Origin: Alphaproteobacteria bacterium | GTDB lineage: Bacteria; Pseudomonadota; Alphaproteobacteria; Bin65 | Direction: 5' to 3' | DNA length: 64,000 bases | Assembly: GCA_022819985.1 (NCBI GenBank) | Contig: JAJEGH010000013.1 | Coordinates: forward strand, 176,819-240,818 | Shown: positions 35,115 through 46,826 of the stretch, piece after piece | Layout: each line of letters starts with the position of its first letter | Position numbering within the stretch: the first letter of the stretch is position 1 | The notes under the pieces: model-generated | What the model was told of the DNA's origin: nothing | What the model saw: only the letters and a program-made list of their open reading frames with translations | Database searches by the model: none | Made by a program: the position numbers and the translations under genes

Positions 35115-36062
35115 ATGGATGGCGGTATCGACGGCGCCGGATTGCAGGTTGTCCGGCTGCGGCCCAACATCGGCGCGGAGATCCGCGGCGCCGACCTGGC
35201 CGCCGGCATTTCGGAGGCGCAGGCCGCGGCGGTCCGGGCGGCGCTCAATGCCCATGAAGTCGTGATCCTGCGCGACCAGCACATCGACGCTGCGCAGCAG
35301 ATGGCCTTCGCCCGGCATTTTGGCGACCTCTCGATCCATCCCTTCTCGCCCAACCTGCCGGACCGGCCCGAGATGATCGTGCTCGACAATTCCGGCGACA
35401 ACCCGCCCCTGTCGACCGACGTCTGGCACAGCGACGAAACCTTCCGCAAGGCGCCGCCGATGGCGACGATCCTGTGCGCCAAGACGGTGCCGCCGCTGGG
35501 CGGCGACACGCTTTTCGCCAGCATGACGAGCGCCTTCGACGGCCTGAGCGACCGGATGCAGGCGCTGATTTCCGGCCTTGAGGCGATTCACGATTTCAAA
35601 CCGTTCCGCGCCTTGTTTCCCGATACGCCCGAAGGCCGGCGCGCGCTGCTCGACCTGGAGAACGACTTCCCGAAGACGGCCCATCCGATCGTGCGGATCC
35701 ACCCCGAAACGAACCGGAAGGTGCTGTTCGTCAATCCGCAATTCACCGTCGGGATCAAGGGAATGAAGGAAGAAGAGAGCCGGGCGATCCTCGATTTCCT
35801 GTTCCGCCAGGCGCAGATTCCCGAATACCAGTTCCGGCTCGAATGGGCGGCCGGCACGGTCGCCTTCTGGGACAACCGCTCGACCCAGCACTACGCGACC
35901 CACGATTACCTGCCGCACCGGCGCACGATGGAGCGGGTGACGATCACGGGCGATCCCGTTTTCGGCCTTGTCGACGAAACCGTCCGGACGGCCGGGCGGG
36001 CGGCCGATGCCGCGCGCGACGACGGCGGCGTGGTCCGCCAGTTCGCCCGGCGGAGATCCTGA
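35115..36062 (+). CDS. TauD/TfdA-family 2-oxoglutarate dioxygenase
   Basis: 315 aa from ATG 35115 with GGGAGGCGG upstream. Fe ligands are WHSDET (His, Asp) and the distal His in RSTQHYATHDY, with RTMERVTI carrying the 2-oxoglutarate Arg. The family hydroxylates next to a heteroatom, releasing sulfite, phenols or amines (for example taurine, 2,4-D, alkyl sulfates). IHDFKPFRALFP and NPQFTVGIKGM are TauD-like. The substrate is unknown. Confidence 0.9.
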   Translation: MDGGIDGAGLQVVRLRPNIGAEIRGADLAAGISEAQAAAVRAALNAHEVVILRDQHIDAAQQMAFARHFGDLSIHPFSPNLPDRPEMIVLDNSGDNPPLSTDVWHSDETFRKAPPMATILCAKTVPPLGGDTLFASMTSAFDGLSDRMQALISGLEAIHDFKPFRALFPDTPEGRRALLDLENDFPKTAHPIVRIHPETNRKVLFVNPQFTVGIKGMKEEESRAILDFLFRQAQIPEYQFRLEWAAGTVAFWDNRSTQHYATHDYLPHRRTMERVTITGDPVFGLVDETVRTAGRAADAARDDGGVVRQFARRRS

Positions 36063-36119
36063 CGGGCATACATTCGATTAACCTTGCAGTTGCCGGAACG
36101 TTCCCGGTATATTGCCGCC

Positions 36120-36959
36120 ATGCTTCGCGATTCCCGCCCTGCATGGCCGAAAGCCGCCGCGCCGCCCGATGGCGAACGGCGCCGGCCCGATTTGCCCGAA
36201 GCCGATCCGCCCCAGTCCGATCCGCCCCAGTCCGATCCGCCCGGGGCCGATCCGCCCGGGGCCGATCCGCCCGAATTCGATCCAAAAGACAAATCCCTCG
36301 GCGGGCACCGGGAGCGGCTGCGCCGCCGCTTTCTCGACGGCGGCGAGGCCGCGCTGCCGGATTACGAACTGCTGGAGCTGATCCTGTTCGCCGCCAGTCC
36401 GCGCGGCAACGTCAAGCCGGCGGCCAAGCGGCTGATCGCCGAATTCGGCTCGCTCGCCAACGTGCTGGCGGCCGACCCGGCCGACCTGCTGCGCACGGAG
36501 GGGATCGGGCTCGCCGCCGCGGCGGCGATCAAGGCGGCCGCGGCAGCCGGCGTCCGCCTCGCGCGGCAGGAGGCGTCGGGCCGGCCGGTGCTCAACAACT
36601 ATCGCAAGGTTGTCGCCTTCTGCCGGGCCGCCATGGGCCGGGAGCCGGTCGAGCAGTTCCGCGTGCTCTATCTCGACAAGCAGAACCGCATGATAGACGA
36701 CGAGATCGTGCAACGCGGCACGGTCGACCACACGCCGGTCTATCCGCGCGAAGTCGCCCACGGCGCGCTGAACCGGGGCGCGACGGCGGTCCTGCTGGTG
36801 CATAACCATCCGTCGGGCAATCCGGCGCCGAGCGACGCCGACATCCGCATGACCAAGTCGCTCAAGGAGGCGCTGGCGCCCATCGGCGTGATCGTGCTCG
36901 ACCACCTGATCGTCTCGGCCGAGGGCGATACCTCGTTCCGCTCATTGGGCTTGCTGTAA
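36120..36959 (+). CDS. radC: RadC/JAB1-domain protein (MPN+)
   Basis: 279 aa. After a Pro/Asp-rich N-terminal repeat (residues about 25-55) come a helix-hairpin-helix-like segment (LGGHRERLRRRFLDGGEAAL, RTEGIGLAAAAAIKAA) and the JAMM zinc motif HNHPSGNPAPSDADI. RadC-like proteins are of uncertain function; they are often linked to DNA uptake or mobile elements. It is about 50 residues longer than usual because of the repeat. Confidence 0.92.
   Translation: MLRDSRPAWPKAAAPPDGERRRPDLPEADPPQSDPPQSDPPGADPPGADPPEFDPKDKSLGGHRERLRRRFLDGGEAALPDYELLELILFAASPRGNVKPAAKRLIAEFGSLANVLAADPADLLRTEGIGLAAAAAIKAAAAAGVRLARQEASGRPVLNNYRKVVAFCRAAMGREPVEQFRVLYLDKQNRMIDDEIVQRGTVDHTPVYPREVAHGALNRGATAVLLVHNHPSGNPAPSDADIRMTKSLKEALAPIGVIVLDHLIVSAEGDTSFRSLGLL
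36204..36278 (+). repeat. 15-base tandem repeat in radC, five units
   Basis: Units begin GATCCGCCC and read two of one type, two of a second and one of a third, encoding (PPQSD)2(PPGAD)2PPEFD. Reading frame is kept. Pairs of identical units point to two successive duplications. Confidence 0.9.
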
Positions 36960-36970
36960 GCCGGCCGGGC

Positions 36971-37136
36971 GCCCCTTCGATACGCCCCGTCCTTCGATAC
37001 GCCCCGGCCTGGCGGCCGGGGCTACTCAGGATGAGGAGGAACGGAGTGTCGAGGCTTTCGAACCCCCACCCCCCTCATCCCGAGTAGGCGCGTCAGCGCC
37101 GTATCGAGGGGCCGTATCGAGGGGGCCGTATCGAGG
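36971..37136. repeat. complex intergenic palindromic repeat, copy 1
   Basis: An outer inverted repeat CTACTCAGGATGAGG (37022-37036) and CCTCATCCCGAGTAG (37073-37087) is flanked by stems: GCCCCGGCC/GGCCGGGGC (37001-37009, 37014-37022) on the left and GGCGC/GCGCC on the right. Beyond them runs a short sequence CGATACG/CGTATCG repeated two to three times (ending GCCGTATCGAGGGG units). It lies where radC and ctaA converge, and its right part encodes the last residues of CtaA. A second copy, inverted, is at 43400-43560. Confidence 0.8.
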
Positions 37137-38151
37137 CAGCCGCGTGCAGGACCGCGGCGGTGACCAGCAGCATGGCGCCGGCCTGGTGCAGCGCGGCCAG
37201 CCAGACCGGCGCGTAGAGGAGCAGCGTGGCGATGCCCAGCCCGGTCTGGAGCAGAATAGCGGCGAGCAGCCAGCCAACCCACCGCCGCTCCGGCGGCGTG
37301 CCCCGCGCGCGCGTCCGCCGCCACAGGGCGAGGACGAGCAGGACCGTCAGGATCGCCAGGATCCGGTGGTTGAACTGTACGGCGACCGGATTGGCGACAA
37401 GTTCGGCAAGGCCGCGGCCCGGCCGCAGATAGTCCTCCGGCACGAGCATGCCTCCCATCAGCGGGAAGGTGTTGTGGATTTTGCCGGCGTCGAGGCCGGC
37501 GACGAAGGCGCCGTAGACGATCGTCAGGGCGATCGACCCGTAAACCGCGAACGACAGCAGGCCCTTGCCCGTGGCGGTGCGGCCCGCCGGCCCGGCCGGC
37601 CGGCCCGGGCGGGCGATCAACCAGACGATCCAGGCATAGAGAAGGATCGCCAGCGACAGGTGGGCGGCGAGGCGGTAGTGGCTGACCGAGGGGCGGTCGA
37701 CCAGGCCGCTGGCGACCATGTACCAGCCCAGCGCGCCCTGCAGTCCGCCCAGGACGAACAGCGCGACCAGCGCCGGGACCAGCCGGCGCGGCAGGCGGCG
37801 GCGCAGCAGCAGAATGACGAAGCCGGCCAGGAAGACGACGCCGATCGACCGGCCGAACAGCCGGTGCAGATATTCCAGCCAGAAGATCGCCCGGAAGCCG
37901 TCCAGCGTCAGATCGGGGAAGACCTGCCGGTATTGCGGCGTCTCCCGGTAGAGGTCGAACAGGCGCTGCCAGGCCGCGTCGCCCATCGGCGGCAGCCAGC
38001 CGAACAGGGGCCGCCACTCGGTCATCGACAGGCCGGATTCGGTGAGCCGGGTCAGCCCGCCGAGCACGACCATGGCGAAGATCATCCCGGCGACCAGCAG
38101 CAGCCAGCGGCGGACGGACGGATGCACGGGTTCGGGGTGCGGCGCGATCAT
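37093..38151 (-). CDS. ctaA: heme A synthase (COX15/CtaA)
   Basis: 352 aa membrane protein with about eight transmembrane segments. GGLTRLTESGLSMTEWRPLFGWLPP is the alphaproteobacterial COX15 N-terminal signature; the haem-ligand His residues are seen in FWLEYLHRLFGR, SHYRLAAHLSLA, VQFNHRILAIL and LAALHQAGAMLL. It hydroxylates haem O to haem A for cytochrome oxidase. The C-terminal tail (ASIRPPRYGPSIRR) is encoded by the intergenic repeat, so the native end was probably a few residues earlier. Confidence 0.95.
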   Translation of the reverse strand: MIAPHPEPVHPSVRRWLLLVAGMIFAMVVLGGLTRLTESGLSMTEWRPLFGWLPPMGDAAWQRLFDLYRETPQYRQVFPDLTLDGFRAIFWLEYLHRLFGRSIGVVFLAGFVILLLRRRLPRRLVPALVALFVLGGLQGALGWYMVASGLVDRPSVSHYRLAAHLSLAILLYAWIVWLIARPGRPAGPAGRTATGKGLLSFAVYGSIALTIVYGAFVAGLDAGKIHNTFPLMGGMLVPEDYLRPGRGLAELVANPVAVQFNHRILAILTVLLVLALWRRTRARGTPPERRWVGWLLAAILLQTGLGIATLLLYAPVWLAALHQAGAMLLVTAAVLHAAASIRPPRYGPSIRR

Positions 38152-38303
38152 GGCAGCGGCGGAAGGAACGGACGCGCCCTGTTGCGCGGTGAATCGAAAG
38201 ATGTCTCTGTGCTAAAGCCGGGAAAACCCGAACACCCCGTGCAATTCGCCGCGCGCATCCCGGCAGGCGGGAGATCGGCGCTTCAGGGACGAGGAGGTCT
38301 GCA

Positions 38304-39910
<1,607 letters not shown>

Positions 39911-39914
<4 letters not shown>

Positions 39915-41137
39915 CCCGGTTTGGCGCGCAGGGCCCGCCGCAGCACGCGGATGCGGCTCAGCACCTCCTCCCGCTCCATGTAGCAGCCCTTGAGCGCCCG
40001 TTCGCCTACGGCGTCGTCGAAAGCGGTGCGGCCGTGCAGGACGCGGCGGTTGTCGAAAATCACGAGGTCGCCGGGCGTGTAGTCGAAGGTCATGCCGAAA
40101 CGCGCGCTCGCCGCCAGCGTCTGGAACGCGCGCAGACCGGCATAAGCCGCCTCCACGTCGCCGAAATCGACGTTGAGCGGGCCGCGCAGAAAGGTGGTGG
40201 CGCGGATTTCGCAGGGGTCGCCGTTGCCGTCCAGCACGACCAGCGGCGCGCGCCAGCGATAGTCCGTGGCCGGCGAGCGGTTGGTGAAGGTCCATTCGAT
40301 CTGCGTGACCGCGCGCCACAGGCCGGCGTCGGTCCGGCGCAGTTCGTCGGCCACGGCGAACCCGTCGACGTAGATCGCCCGCCCGCCGCGGGTCGTGTTC
40401 CTCAGGCAGTGCAGCAGTTGCAGGCCGGGCTCGTATTCCCGGGTCGCCAGGTCGGTGTGCGGGGCCAGGGCGCCGGAAAAATAGGCGTTGGAATCCGCGG
40501 CCTTGCGCGATTCCGCCGGCGCGGTCTTCACGTCGAACAGGAAGCCGAAATTGGAATTGCGGATCGTGCCGATCCGCTCCGCCGCGCGCTGCACCGCCGT
40601 CTCGTCGGCCGGCACGTCGCGCAGCCGGACGATGCCGTATTCCATCAGCGCTTCGAGCGCCTCCAGCAGGGCGCCGTCCCGGTCCAGGCAGGCCGGACCG
40701 TCGAAGGTCGGCGGCGCCTCCAGGCGCCGGCGGTCCCAACAGGTCGGCGCGATTTCGCCGAGATCGTCGCGCCGGCCGTTGGAATAGTCGAGCGCGCGCA
40801 GCCAGCCGGGATGGTAGGCGACGGTCCGGCCTTCGGGCATGAAGGTCACGTCGAGGCTGCCGTTTGCGGCGACCGCAACCGAGGAGGCGACCGGGTCCTC
40901 CGGCAGGTCCCAGGGATGGCCGACCTGTTCGCGGGTCGCCGGGCTGTGGGTCGCGGGATCGGCCGCGTTGTCGCGCAACCAGATCGCGTGGTAGCGGCTG
41001 ATCCGGCCGTCGTCCCAGGCGACGGTGACGATCCGGCCGTCCGTGCCGGCCTCGACCGGCAGATGCTCGACCGGCCAGGTATCGAAGTCCGGCGTCGGCG
41101 GCCAGTTCCGGCCCGAAAGCGCGTCCGTCCCCGTCAT
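39911..41137 (-). CDS. gamma-butyrobetaine hydroxylase-like 2-oxoglutarate dioxygenase
   Basis: 408 aa. An N-terminal GBBH-like domain (AWDDGRISRYHAIWLRDNAA, DVTFMPEGRTVAYHPGWLRAL) precedes a TauD-type dioxygenase domain with HTDLATREYEPG (HxD) and the distal His in NRRVLHGRTAFDD plus Arg. In the eukaryotic enzyme the N-terminal domain binds zinc through three Cys and a His after the WLRDN motif; here that stretch reads NAADPATHSP with no Cys. The enzyme would hydroxylate a trimethylammonium or related substrate; the choline genes nearby fit quaternary-amine use. Confidence 0.88.
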
Positions 41138-41284
41138 GGCTGCGTCCCGTTAACGCGAAGGCATGAAAGGCGCGCCCGTCTCGCGCCATTCGCGCCGCCG
41201 GTCAAGCGAAATCGAACGCCGGCCCGTCCTGCATCGCCCTGCCCCGCGCCGGCCGCGGCCTCAGGCGCCCGCGTCTCCCGGCTG

Positions 41285-41710
41285 TCATCCCGGCCGCCAT
41301 CCCGGCCGCCATCCCGGTGGGGCGAGTTCGAAGCCGGCAAACTCGAAGGCCGGCGCGACGGTGCAGCCGGCGAGCGTCCACGCGCCGAGGGACACCGCGC
41401 TCTGCCAGCAGCCGGCCGGCACGACGATATGCGCCTCGGCGCCGGCGCCCGTGCCGAGCAGCCGCTCCGTCGCCGCCCCGCCGTCGGGCGAGAGCGCGAG
41501 CCGCAAGGGCGCACCGTCGTAATGGTGCCAGATCTCGACCGCGTCGATCCGGTGCCAGGCCGAGGTCTCGCCGGCTTTCAGCAGATAGTAGATCGCCGTG
41601 ACCGCGCCGCGCCCGCCCGGCGGCGCCGGCGCGCGGAAGGTCTCGCGATAATGGCCGCCTTCGGGATGCGGCTGCAGCCCGTAGCGCGCGATAACGTCGT
41701 CGGCATCCAT
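41285..41710 (-). CDS. cupin, DUF985 family
   Basis: 141 aa from ATG 41710. HPEGGHYRETFRAP, AIYYLLKAGETSAWHRIDAVEIWHHYDG and VPAGCWQSAVSLGAWTLAGCTVAP are the conserved blocks of this single-cupin family, with His residues placed to bind a metal. Function is not established in the family. The C-terminus ends GWRPGWRPG, encoded by a 12-base tandem duplication. Confidence 0.88.
   Translation of the reverse strand: MDADDVIARYGLQPHPEGGHYRETFRAPAPPGGRGAVTAIYYLLKAGETSAWHRIDAVEIWHHYDGAPLRLALSPDGGAATERLLGTGAGAEAHIVVPAGCWQSAVSLGAWTLAGCTVAPAFEFAGFELAPPGWRPGWRPG
41287..41322. repeat. 12-base tandem repeat at the cupin 3' end
   Basis: ATCCCGGCCGCC twice, then ATCCCGGTGGGG. It lengthens the cupin tail by repeated GWRP units. 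Confidence 0.8.
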
Positions 41711-41857
41711 CGCCGGCCTCCCGCCGGTCCGTCCCGCCCGGAGATCGGGCCGGATCATTGCGGCCGGACAGACTGGACCGGCGGGCCGGGCGCCGCAACA
41801 CCGGCCGCGCGAGGCAGGTCGGGGCGCCGGTATGGCGCTGCGATGTGCGGTAGGAAA

Positions 41858-41952
41858 CTTGCGCGTATCCTTATATGCGCAAGAATAGTTGCGCATATAA
41901 GATTGAAATTTGCGCATAAACGGTTTACCTTGCGCGTACTTGTACGCGCAAG
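41858..41952. promoter_or_regulatory. array of TTGCGC palindromes, predicted operator of the fic gene
   Basis: Within 95 bases lie CTTGCGCGTA (41858-41867), a perfect 13-base inverted repeat (41870-41882 with 41889-41901, arm CTTATATGCGCAA), TTGCGCATAAA (41910-41920) and a 24-base palindrome with arms CTTGCGCGTAC and GTACGCGCAAG (41929-41952). The common word is TTGCGC(A/G)TA. The array ends 13 bases before the fic start and surrounds TTGAAA (41903-41908), a possible -35 box. The Fic protein has an N-terminal winged-helix-like domain, so autoregulation is likely. Confidence 0.65.
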
Positions 41953-41965
41953 AAAGAAGGACACT

Positions 41966-43369
41966 ATGGTGAATCGCATTCCGGAAGAGGAACTTCAGGC
42001 TATCGTAAAGGCAGTGCGACGGCATCCGGAAAGCGTGACAGCGCAGCAGATTGCCGAAGCACTCGACCTCGACCCGCCGCCGCGTCGGACCTTGCAATAC
42101 CGCCTGAAGACCTTGGTCGACGACGGGCGGCTGTTCATGGAGAATTCCGGTCGCTGGGCGAGATATAGCATTCCCAAAGACGCCGATGTTTCGTTCACGG
42201 CTGTTGCCGGATATTCCGAAGCAAGCTTCAGGTCCGAAGCTCTGCCGCCGCTGTCGGGGCCCGGTCAAGAGATTCGGGACTATGTCCGAAAGCCTGCCCA
42301 GTCACGTCAACCGGTCGGTTATGACCAGGCCTTCCTCGCTTCCTATCAGCCCAACAGGACCTTCTATCTTTCTGAAGCCGAACGGGCGGGACTTTGGGAT
42401 ACCGGTAAGTCCGGGATCACCGAACAACCCGCCGGCACCTATGCCAGGCAAATTCTGAACCGGCTGCTGATCGACCTGTCGTGGAATTCGAGCCGCTTGG
42501 AGGGCAACACCTACTCGTTGCTCGATACGCAGCGCCTCATCGAGGCCGGCGAGGAAGCGGAAGAAAAGGATGCCAAAGAAACCCAGATGCTCCTGAATCA
42601 TAAAGAGGCCATCGGGTTTCTTGTCGATGCCGCCGCAGAAACCGGCTTCGATCGCTATACCGTTCTCAACCTCCATGCCGCGCTGGCGGACAATCTGCTA
42701 CCGGACTCCGAAGCGCCGGGCCGGCTCCGGCATCGCAGTGTCGCCATCGGGGGCTCGGTCTTCCATCCGCTCGAAGTGCCGCAAATGATCGAGGAGTGCT
42801 TTGACCTGATTCTTGCCAAGGCCTCCGTAATTGAAGACCCCTTCGAACAGGCTTTGTTTGCGATGGTACAGCTGCCGTACCTACAGCCGTTCGACGATGT
42901 GAACAAACGGGTCTCCCGACTCTCCGCGAATATCCCGTTCATCAAGGCGAACCTGTCACCCCTGTCGTTCGAGGAAGTGCCCCGAGACCTCTATACCGAA
43001 GCGATACTCGGCGTGTATGAACTTCAAAGCACCGAACTGATGCGCGACCTCTTCATTTGGGCCTATGGGCGGTCGGCGGCGCGTTATGCGGCGGTCCGCC
43101 AGTCGCTCGGCGAGCCCGATCCGTTCCGAATGCAGCACCGGACCGCGCTGCGTGAGCTCGTTGCCGAAGTCGTGCGCGGAGGCATGGACCGAAAGCAGGC
43201 CGCCGCCCATGTCGCCTTGGCAGCGAGAGACCGGATCGAAGAATCGGCGCGCATTCGGTTTCGCGGTATTGCCGAGCGCGAGTTGCAGAGCCTTCACGAA
43301 GGCAATTTTGCGCGTTACCGCGTTTCTCCTTCGGAATTCGCCGATTGGCAGGAAATCTGGCAGCGATGA
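41966..43369 (+). CDS. Fic-domain protein with N-terminal winged helix and altered active site
   Basis: 467 aa; AAGAAGG lies five bases before the ATG. Residues 1-70 form a helix-turn-helix-like domain (ESVTAQQIAEALDLDPPPRR, LKTLVDDGRLF). The inhibitory-helix motif S-x3-E-G-N is at S175-N181 (SSRLEGN). The Fic loop reads LQPFDDVNKRVSRLSAN: the catalytic His of HPFxxGNGR is Gln307 and GNGR is V312-N-K-R. Fic enzymes transfer AMP or phosphate; the NKR part resembles the Doc kinase loop, but without the His general base activity may be lost or different. Codon use is less GC-rich than in neighbours. Confidence 0.88.
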   Translation: MVNRIPEEELQAIVKAVRRHPESVTAQQIAEALDLDPPPRRTLQYRLKTLVDDGRLFMENSGRWARYSIPKDADVSFTAVAGYSEASFRSEALPPLSGPGQEIRDYVRKPAQSRQPVGYDQAFLASYQPNRTFYLSEAERAGLWDTGKSGITEQPAGTYARQILNRLLIDLSWNSSRLEGNTYSLLDTQRLIEAGEEAEEKDAKETQMLLNHKEAIGFLVDAAAETGFDRYTVLNLHAALADNLLPDSEAPGRLRHRSVAIGGSVFHPLEVPQMIEECFDLILAKASVIEDPFEQALFAMVQLPYLQPFDDVNKRVSRLSANIPFIKANLSPLSFEEVPRDLYTEAILGVYELQSTELMRDLFIWAYGRSAARYAAVRQSLGEPDPFRMQHRTALRELVAEVVRGGMDRKQAAAHVALAARDRIEESARIRFRGIAERELQSLHEGNFARYRVSPSEFADWQEIWQR

Positions 43370-43399
43370 GCGGGCCGATCGCCCGATCTGTCCCGGCCC

Positions 43400-43560
43400 C
43401 CTCGATACGGCCCCCCTTCGGCTTCGCTCAGGGCAGGCTCTCGATACGGCGCTGACGCGCCTACTCGGGATGAGGAGGCGTTGGGAACTCAAATGCCTCA
43501 ACATTCCCTTCTTCCTCATCCTGAGTAGCCCCGCCCCCCGGCCGGGGCGTATCGAAGGAG
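43400..43560. repeat. complex intergenic palindromic repeat, copy 2 (inverted relative to copy 1)
   Basis: CTACTCGGGATGAGG (43461-43475) pairs with CCTCATCCTGAGTAG (43514-43528); outside them are the GGCGC stem with CGATACG on the left and a GC-rich stem with GCGTATCGAAGGAG on the right, the mirror order of copy 1. It fills the gap where fic and choV converge and ends a few bases before the choV stop. A bidirectional terminator role would suit both positions. Confidence 0.8.
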
Positions 43561-43563
43561 CGG

Positions 43564-44781
<1,218 letters not shown>

Positions 44782-44807
44782 GGCTCGGCCCCGCTCTCAG
44801 CCCCGCT

Positions 44808-45659
44808 CTAACCCCGCTGGCCGGTGCCGCCGCCGCGCTGCTTGCAGATGCGGTCGAGCAGGATGGCGACGATGACGATGGCGAGCCCGGCCTCGAAGCC
44901 CTTGGCGATGCTGACCGTGTTGAGCGCGCGCAGCACCGGGACGCCGAGCCCCGGCGCGCCGACCATCGCCGCGATCACCACCATCGAGAGGCTGAGCATG
45001 ATGCACTGGGTGACGCCGGCCATGATGGTCGGCATGGCGTGCGGCAGTTCCACCTTCCACAGCAATTGCCGCCGCGTCGCGCCGAAAGCCTCGCCGGCCT
45101 CGACCAGCGGCCGGGGCACGCTGGAAACGCCGAGATGCGTCAGCCGGATCGGCGCCGGAATCGCGAAGATCACCGTCGAGATCAGCCCCGGCACGACGCC
45201 GAGGCCGAACATGATCATGGTCGGGATCAGGTAGACGAAGGTCGGGATGGTCTGCATCAGGTCCAGCACCGGGCGGATGGCGTTGTAGAGCCAGGGCCGG
45301 TGCGCCGCCGCGATGCCGACCGGCACGCCCACGACGATGCAGATCAGGGTGGAGAACAGGATCAGGGTGAGGGTCTGGACCGTGTTTTCCCAATAGCCGA
45401 GATTGATCACCAGCAGCAGCGTGAGCACGACCGCGGCGGCCAGCTTCCACGACCGGTGCAGCCAGTAGGCGAAGCCGGCGAGCAGCGCGACGAGCAGGAG
45501 CGAGGGCAGGGCCAGCGCAAGGCTGGTGACGCCCTCGATCAGGAACTTCAGAAACTCGGACAGGACGTCGAAGAACCAGGCTCCGTGGTCCAGCAGGAAA
45601 TCCACGAAGGTCTCGATCCACCTGCCGAGCGGGATCTTCTCGTCCGTCAGCCAGTCCAA
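44808..45659 (-). CDS. choW: choline/glycine betaine ABC transporter permease (ChoW/ProW-like)
   Basis: 283 aa with about six membrane segments. The conserved LDLMQTIPTFVYLIPTMIMFGLG and the EAA loop EAGEAFGATRRQLLWKVELPHAMP are diagnostic for the ProW group. Together with ChoV and ChoX it imports a quaternary amine. Confidence 0.92.
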   Translation of the reverse strand: MDWLTDEKIPLGRWIETFVDFLLDHGAWFFDVLSEFLKFLIEGVTSLALALPSLLLVALLAGFAYWLHRSWKLAAAVVLTLLLVINLGYWENTVQTLTLILFSTLICIVVGVPVGIAAAHRPWLYNAIRPVLDLMQTIPTFVYLIPTMIMFGLGVVPGLISTVIFAIPAPIRLTHLGVSSVPRPLVEAGEAFGATRRQLLWKVELPHAMPTIMAGVTQCIMLSLSMVVIAAMVGAPGLGVPVLRALNTVSIAKGFEAGLAIVIVAILLDRICKQRGGGTGQRG

Positions 45660-45684
45660 GGACTACCCCGCGGCGTTGCCGTCC

Positions 45685-45720
45685 GTCCGGGCCGCTGTCC
45701 GGGTCGCCGTCCGGGCGTTT
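45685..45720. repeat. 12-base imperfect tandem repeat between choW and choX
   Basis: Three units beginning GTCCGGG lie in the short gap between the binding-protein and permease genes. Confidence 0.7.
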
Positions 45721-45762
45721 GGGTCCGCCGCCCGGACGGCTGTTTCCCGGCGGGTCGGGCGG

Positions 45763-46710
45763 TTAGAGGCCCAGCGCCTTGTTGACGGCGGCCATGCCGT
45801 CGCCGCCGCTCATGGTCGTCACGCCCTTGAGCCAGCCCTTCAGGATGCCGGGATTTTTCTTGAGCCACGCCGCCGCCGCTTTCTGCGGATCTTCCTTGTC
45901 GTCTATGATCGCGGTCATGATCTCGTTTTCCATCGCCAGCGTGAACACGAGATTCTTCAGCAGCGTGCCGACGTTGGGGCATTCTTTGGCGTAGCCCTTG
46001 CGGACGTTGGTGAAGACCTCCGCGCCGCCGAAATTCGGCCCGAAAATGTCGTCGCCGCCGGCGAGATAGGTCATGTCGAACTTCGCGTTCATCGGATGCG
46101 GCTCCCAGCCCAGGAAGACGATCCACTGCTTCCTGCGGTTGGCCCGCACCACCTGAGCCAGCATGCCCTGCTCGCTCGATTCGACCACTTTGAACCCCTT
46201 CAGGCCGAAGGTGTTCTTGTCGATCATGCCCTGGATCAGGCGGTTGCCGTCGTTGCCGGGCTCGATGCCGTAGATTTTGCCTTCGAGCTGCTTGCGGTAT
46301 TTGGCGATGTCGCCGAAGCTCTTGATGCCGCCGTCGGCCGCCAGCTTGTTGACCGCCAGGGTGTATTTCGCCCCGGTCAGGTTCTTCGCGATCGTTTCGA
46401 CCGAGCCGTCCTCCCGGTACGGCTTGATATCGGCCTCCATGGTCGGCATCCAGTTGCCGAGGAAGACGTCGATATCGCCGTTCTTTAGGCTTTTGTAGGT
46501 CACCGGCACCGCCAGCACCTGCGCGCTCGGATTGTAGCCCAGCGCCTTGAGCACCACCGACGTCGCCGCGGTGGTCGCGGTAATGTCCGTCCACCCGACG
46601 TCGGAGAAGCGGACATTCTTGCAGGATGCCGGATCGGCCGCCCAGCCGGCGGTCGAAAACAGCATGGCGGAAACGGCGCCCAGAGCCGCGAGTCGCACGC
46701 GTCTTGTCAT
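45763..46710 (-). CDS. choX: choline-binding periplasmic protein (ChoX-like)
   Basis: 315 aa from ATG 46710, with AGGAGAT upstream. A signal peptide (TRRVRLAALGAVSAMLFSTA, cut near GWAADP) precedes an OpuAC/ChoX fold: VRFSDVGWTDITATTAATSVVLKALGY, DVFLGNWMPTM, GIEPGNDGN and FLGWEPHPMN. The Trp and Asp residues of these segments form the aromatic box for the trimethylammonium group. The gene diverges from the GMC oxidoreductase, giving a uptake-plus-oxidation unit. Confidence 0.9.
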   Translation of the reverse strand: MTRRVRLAALGAVSAMLFSTAGWAADPASCKNVRFSDVGWTDITATTAATSVVLKALGYNPSAQVLAVPVTYKSLKNGDIDVFLGNWMPTMEADIKPYREDGSVETIAKNLTGAKYTLAVNKLAADGGIKSFGDIAKYRKQLEGKIYGIEPGNDGNRLIQGMIDKNTFGLKGFKVVESSEQGMLAQVVRANRRKQWIVFLGWEPHPMNAKFDMTYLAGGDDIFGPNFGGAEVFTNVRKGYAKECPNVGTLLKNLVFTLAMENEIMTAIIDDKEDPQKAAAAWLKKNPGILKGWLKGVTTMSGGDGMAAVNKALGL

Positions 46711-46826
46711 CGGAATCTCCTCCATTTACGGTCCCCGGTCCGCTCCCCTCCACGGCGTTTCGGGGAAGCGGTACGGCTACCACGGCGGCCATTTTGCCGC
46801 AATAACGAGCGCGGCAGGTTAACCGG

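Noticed and set aside
36971..37136. CRISPR-like reading of the repeated CGATACG words
   Set aside because: Units are short, irregular and form hairpins; there are no spacers of even length and no cas genes.
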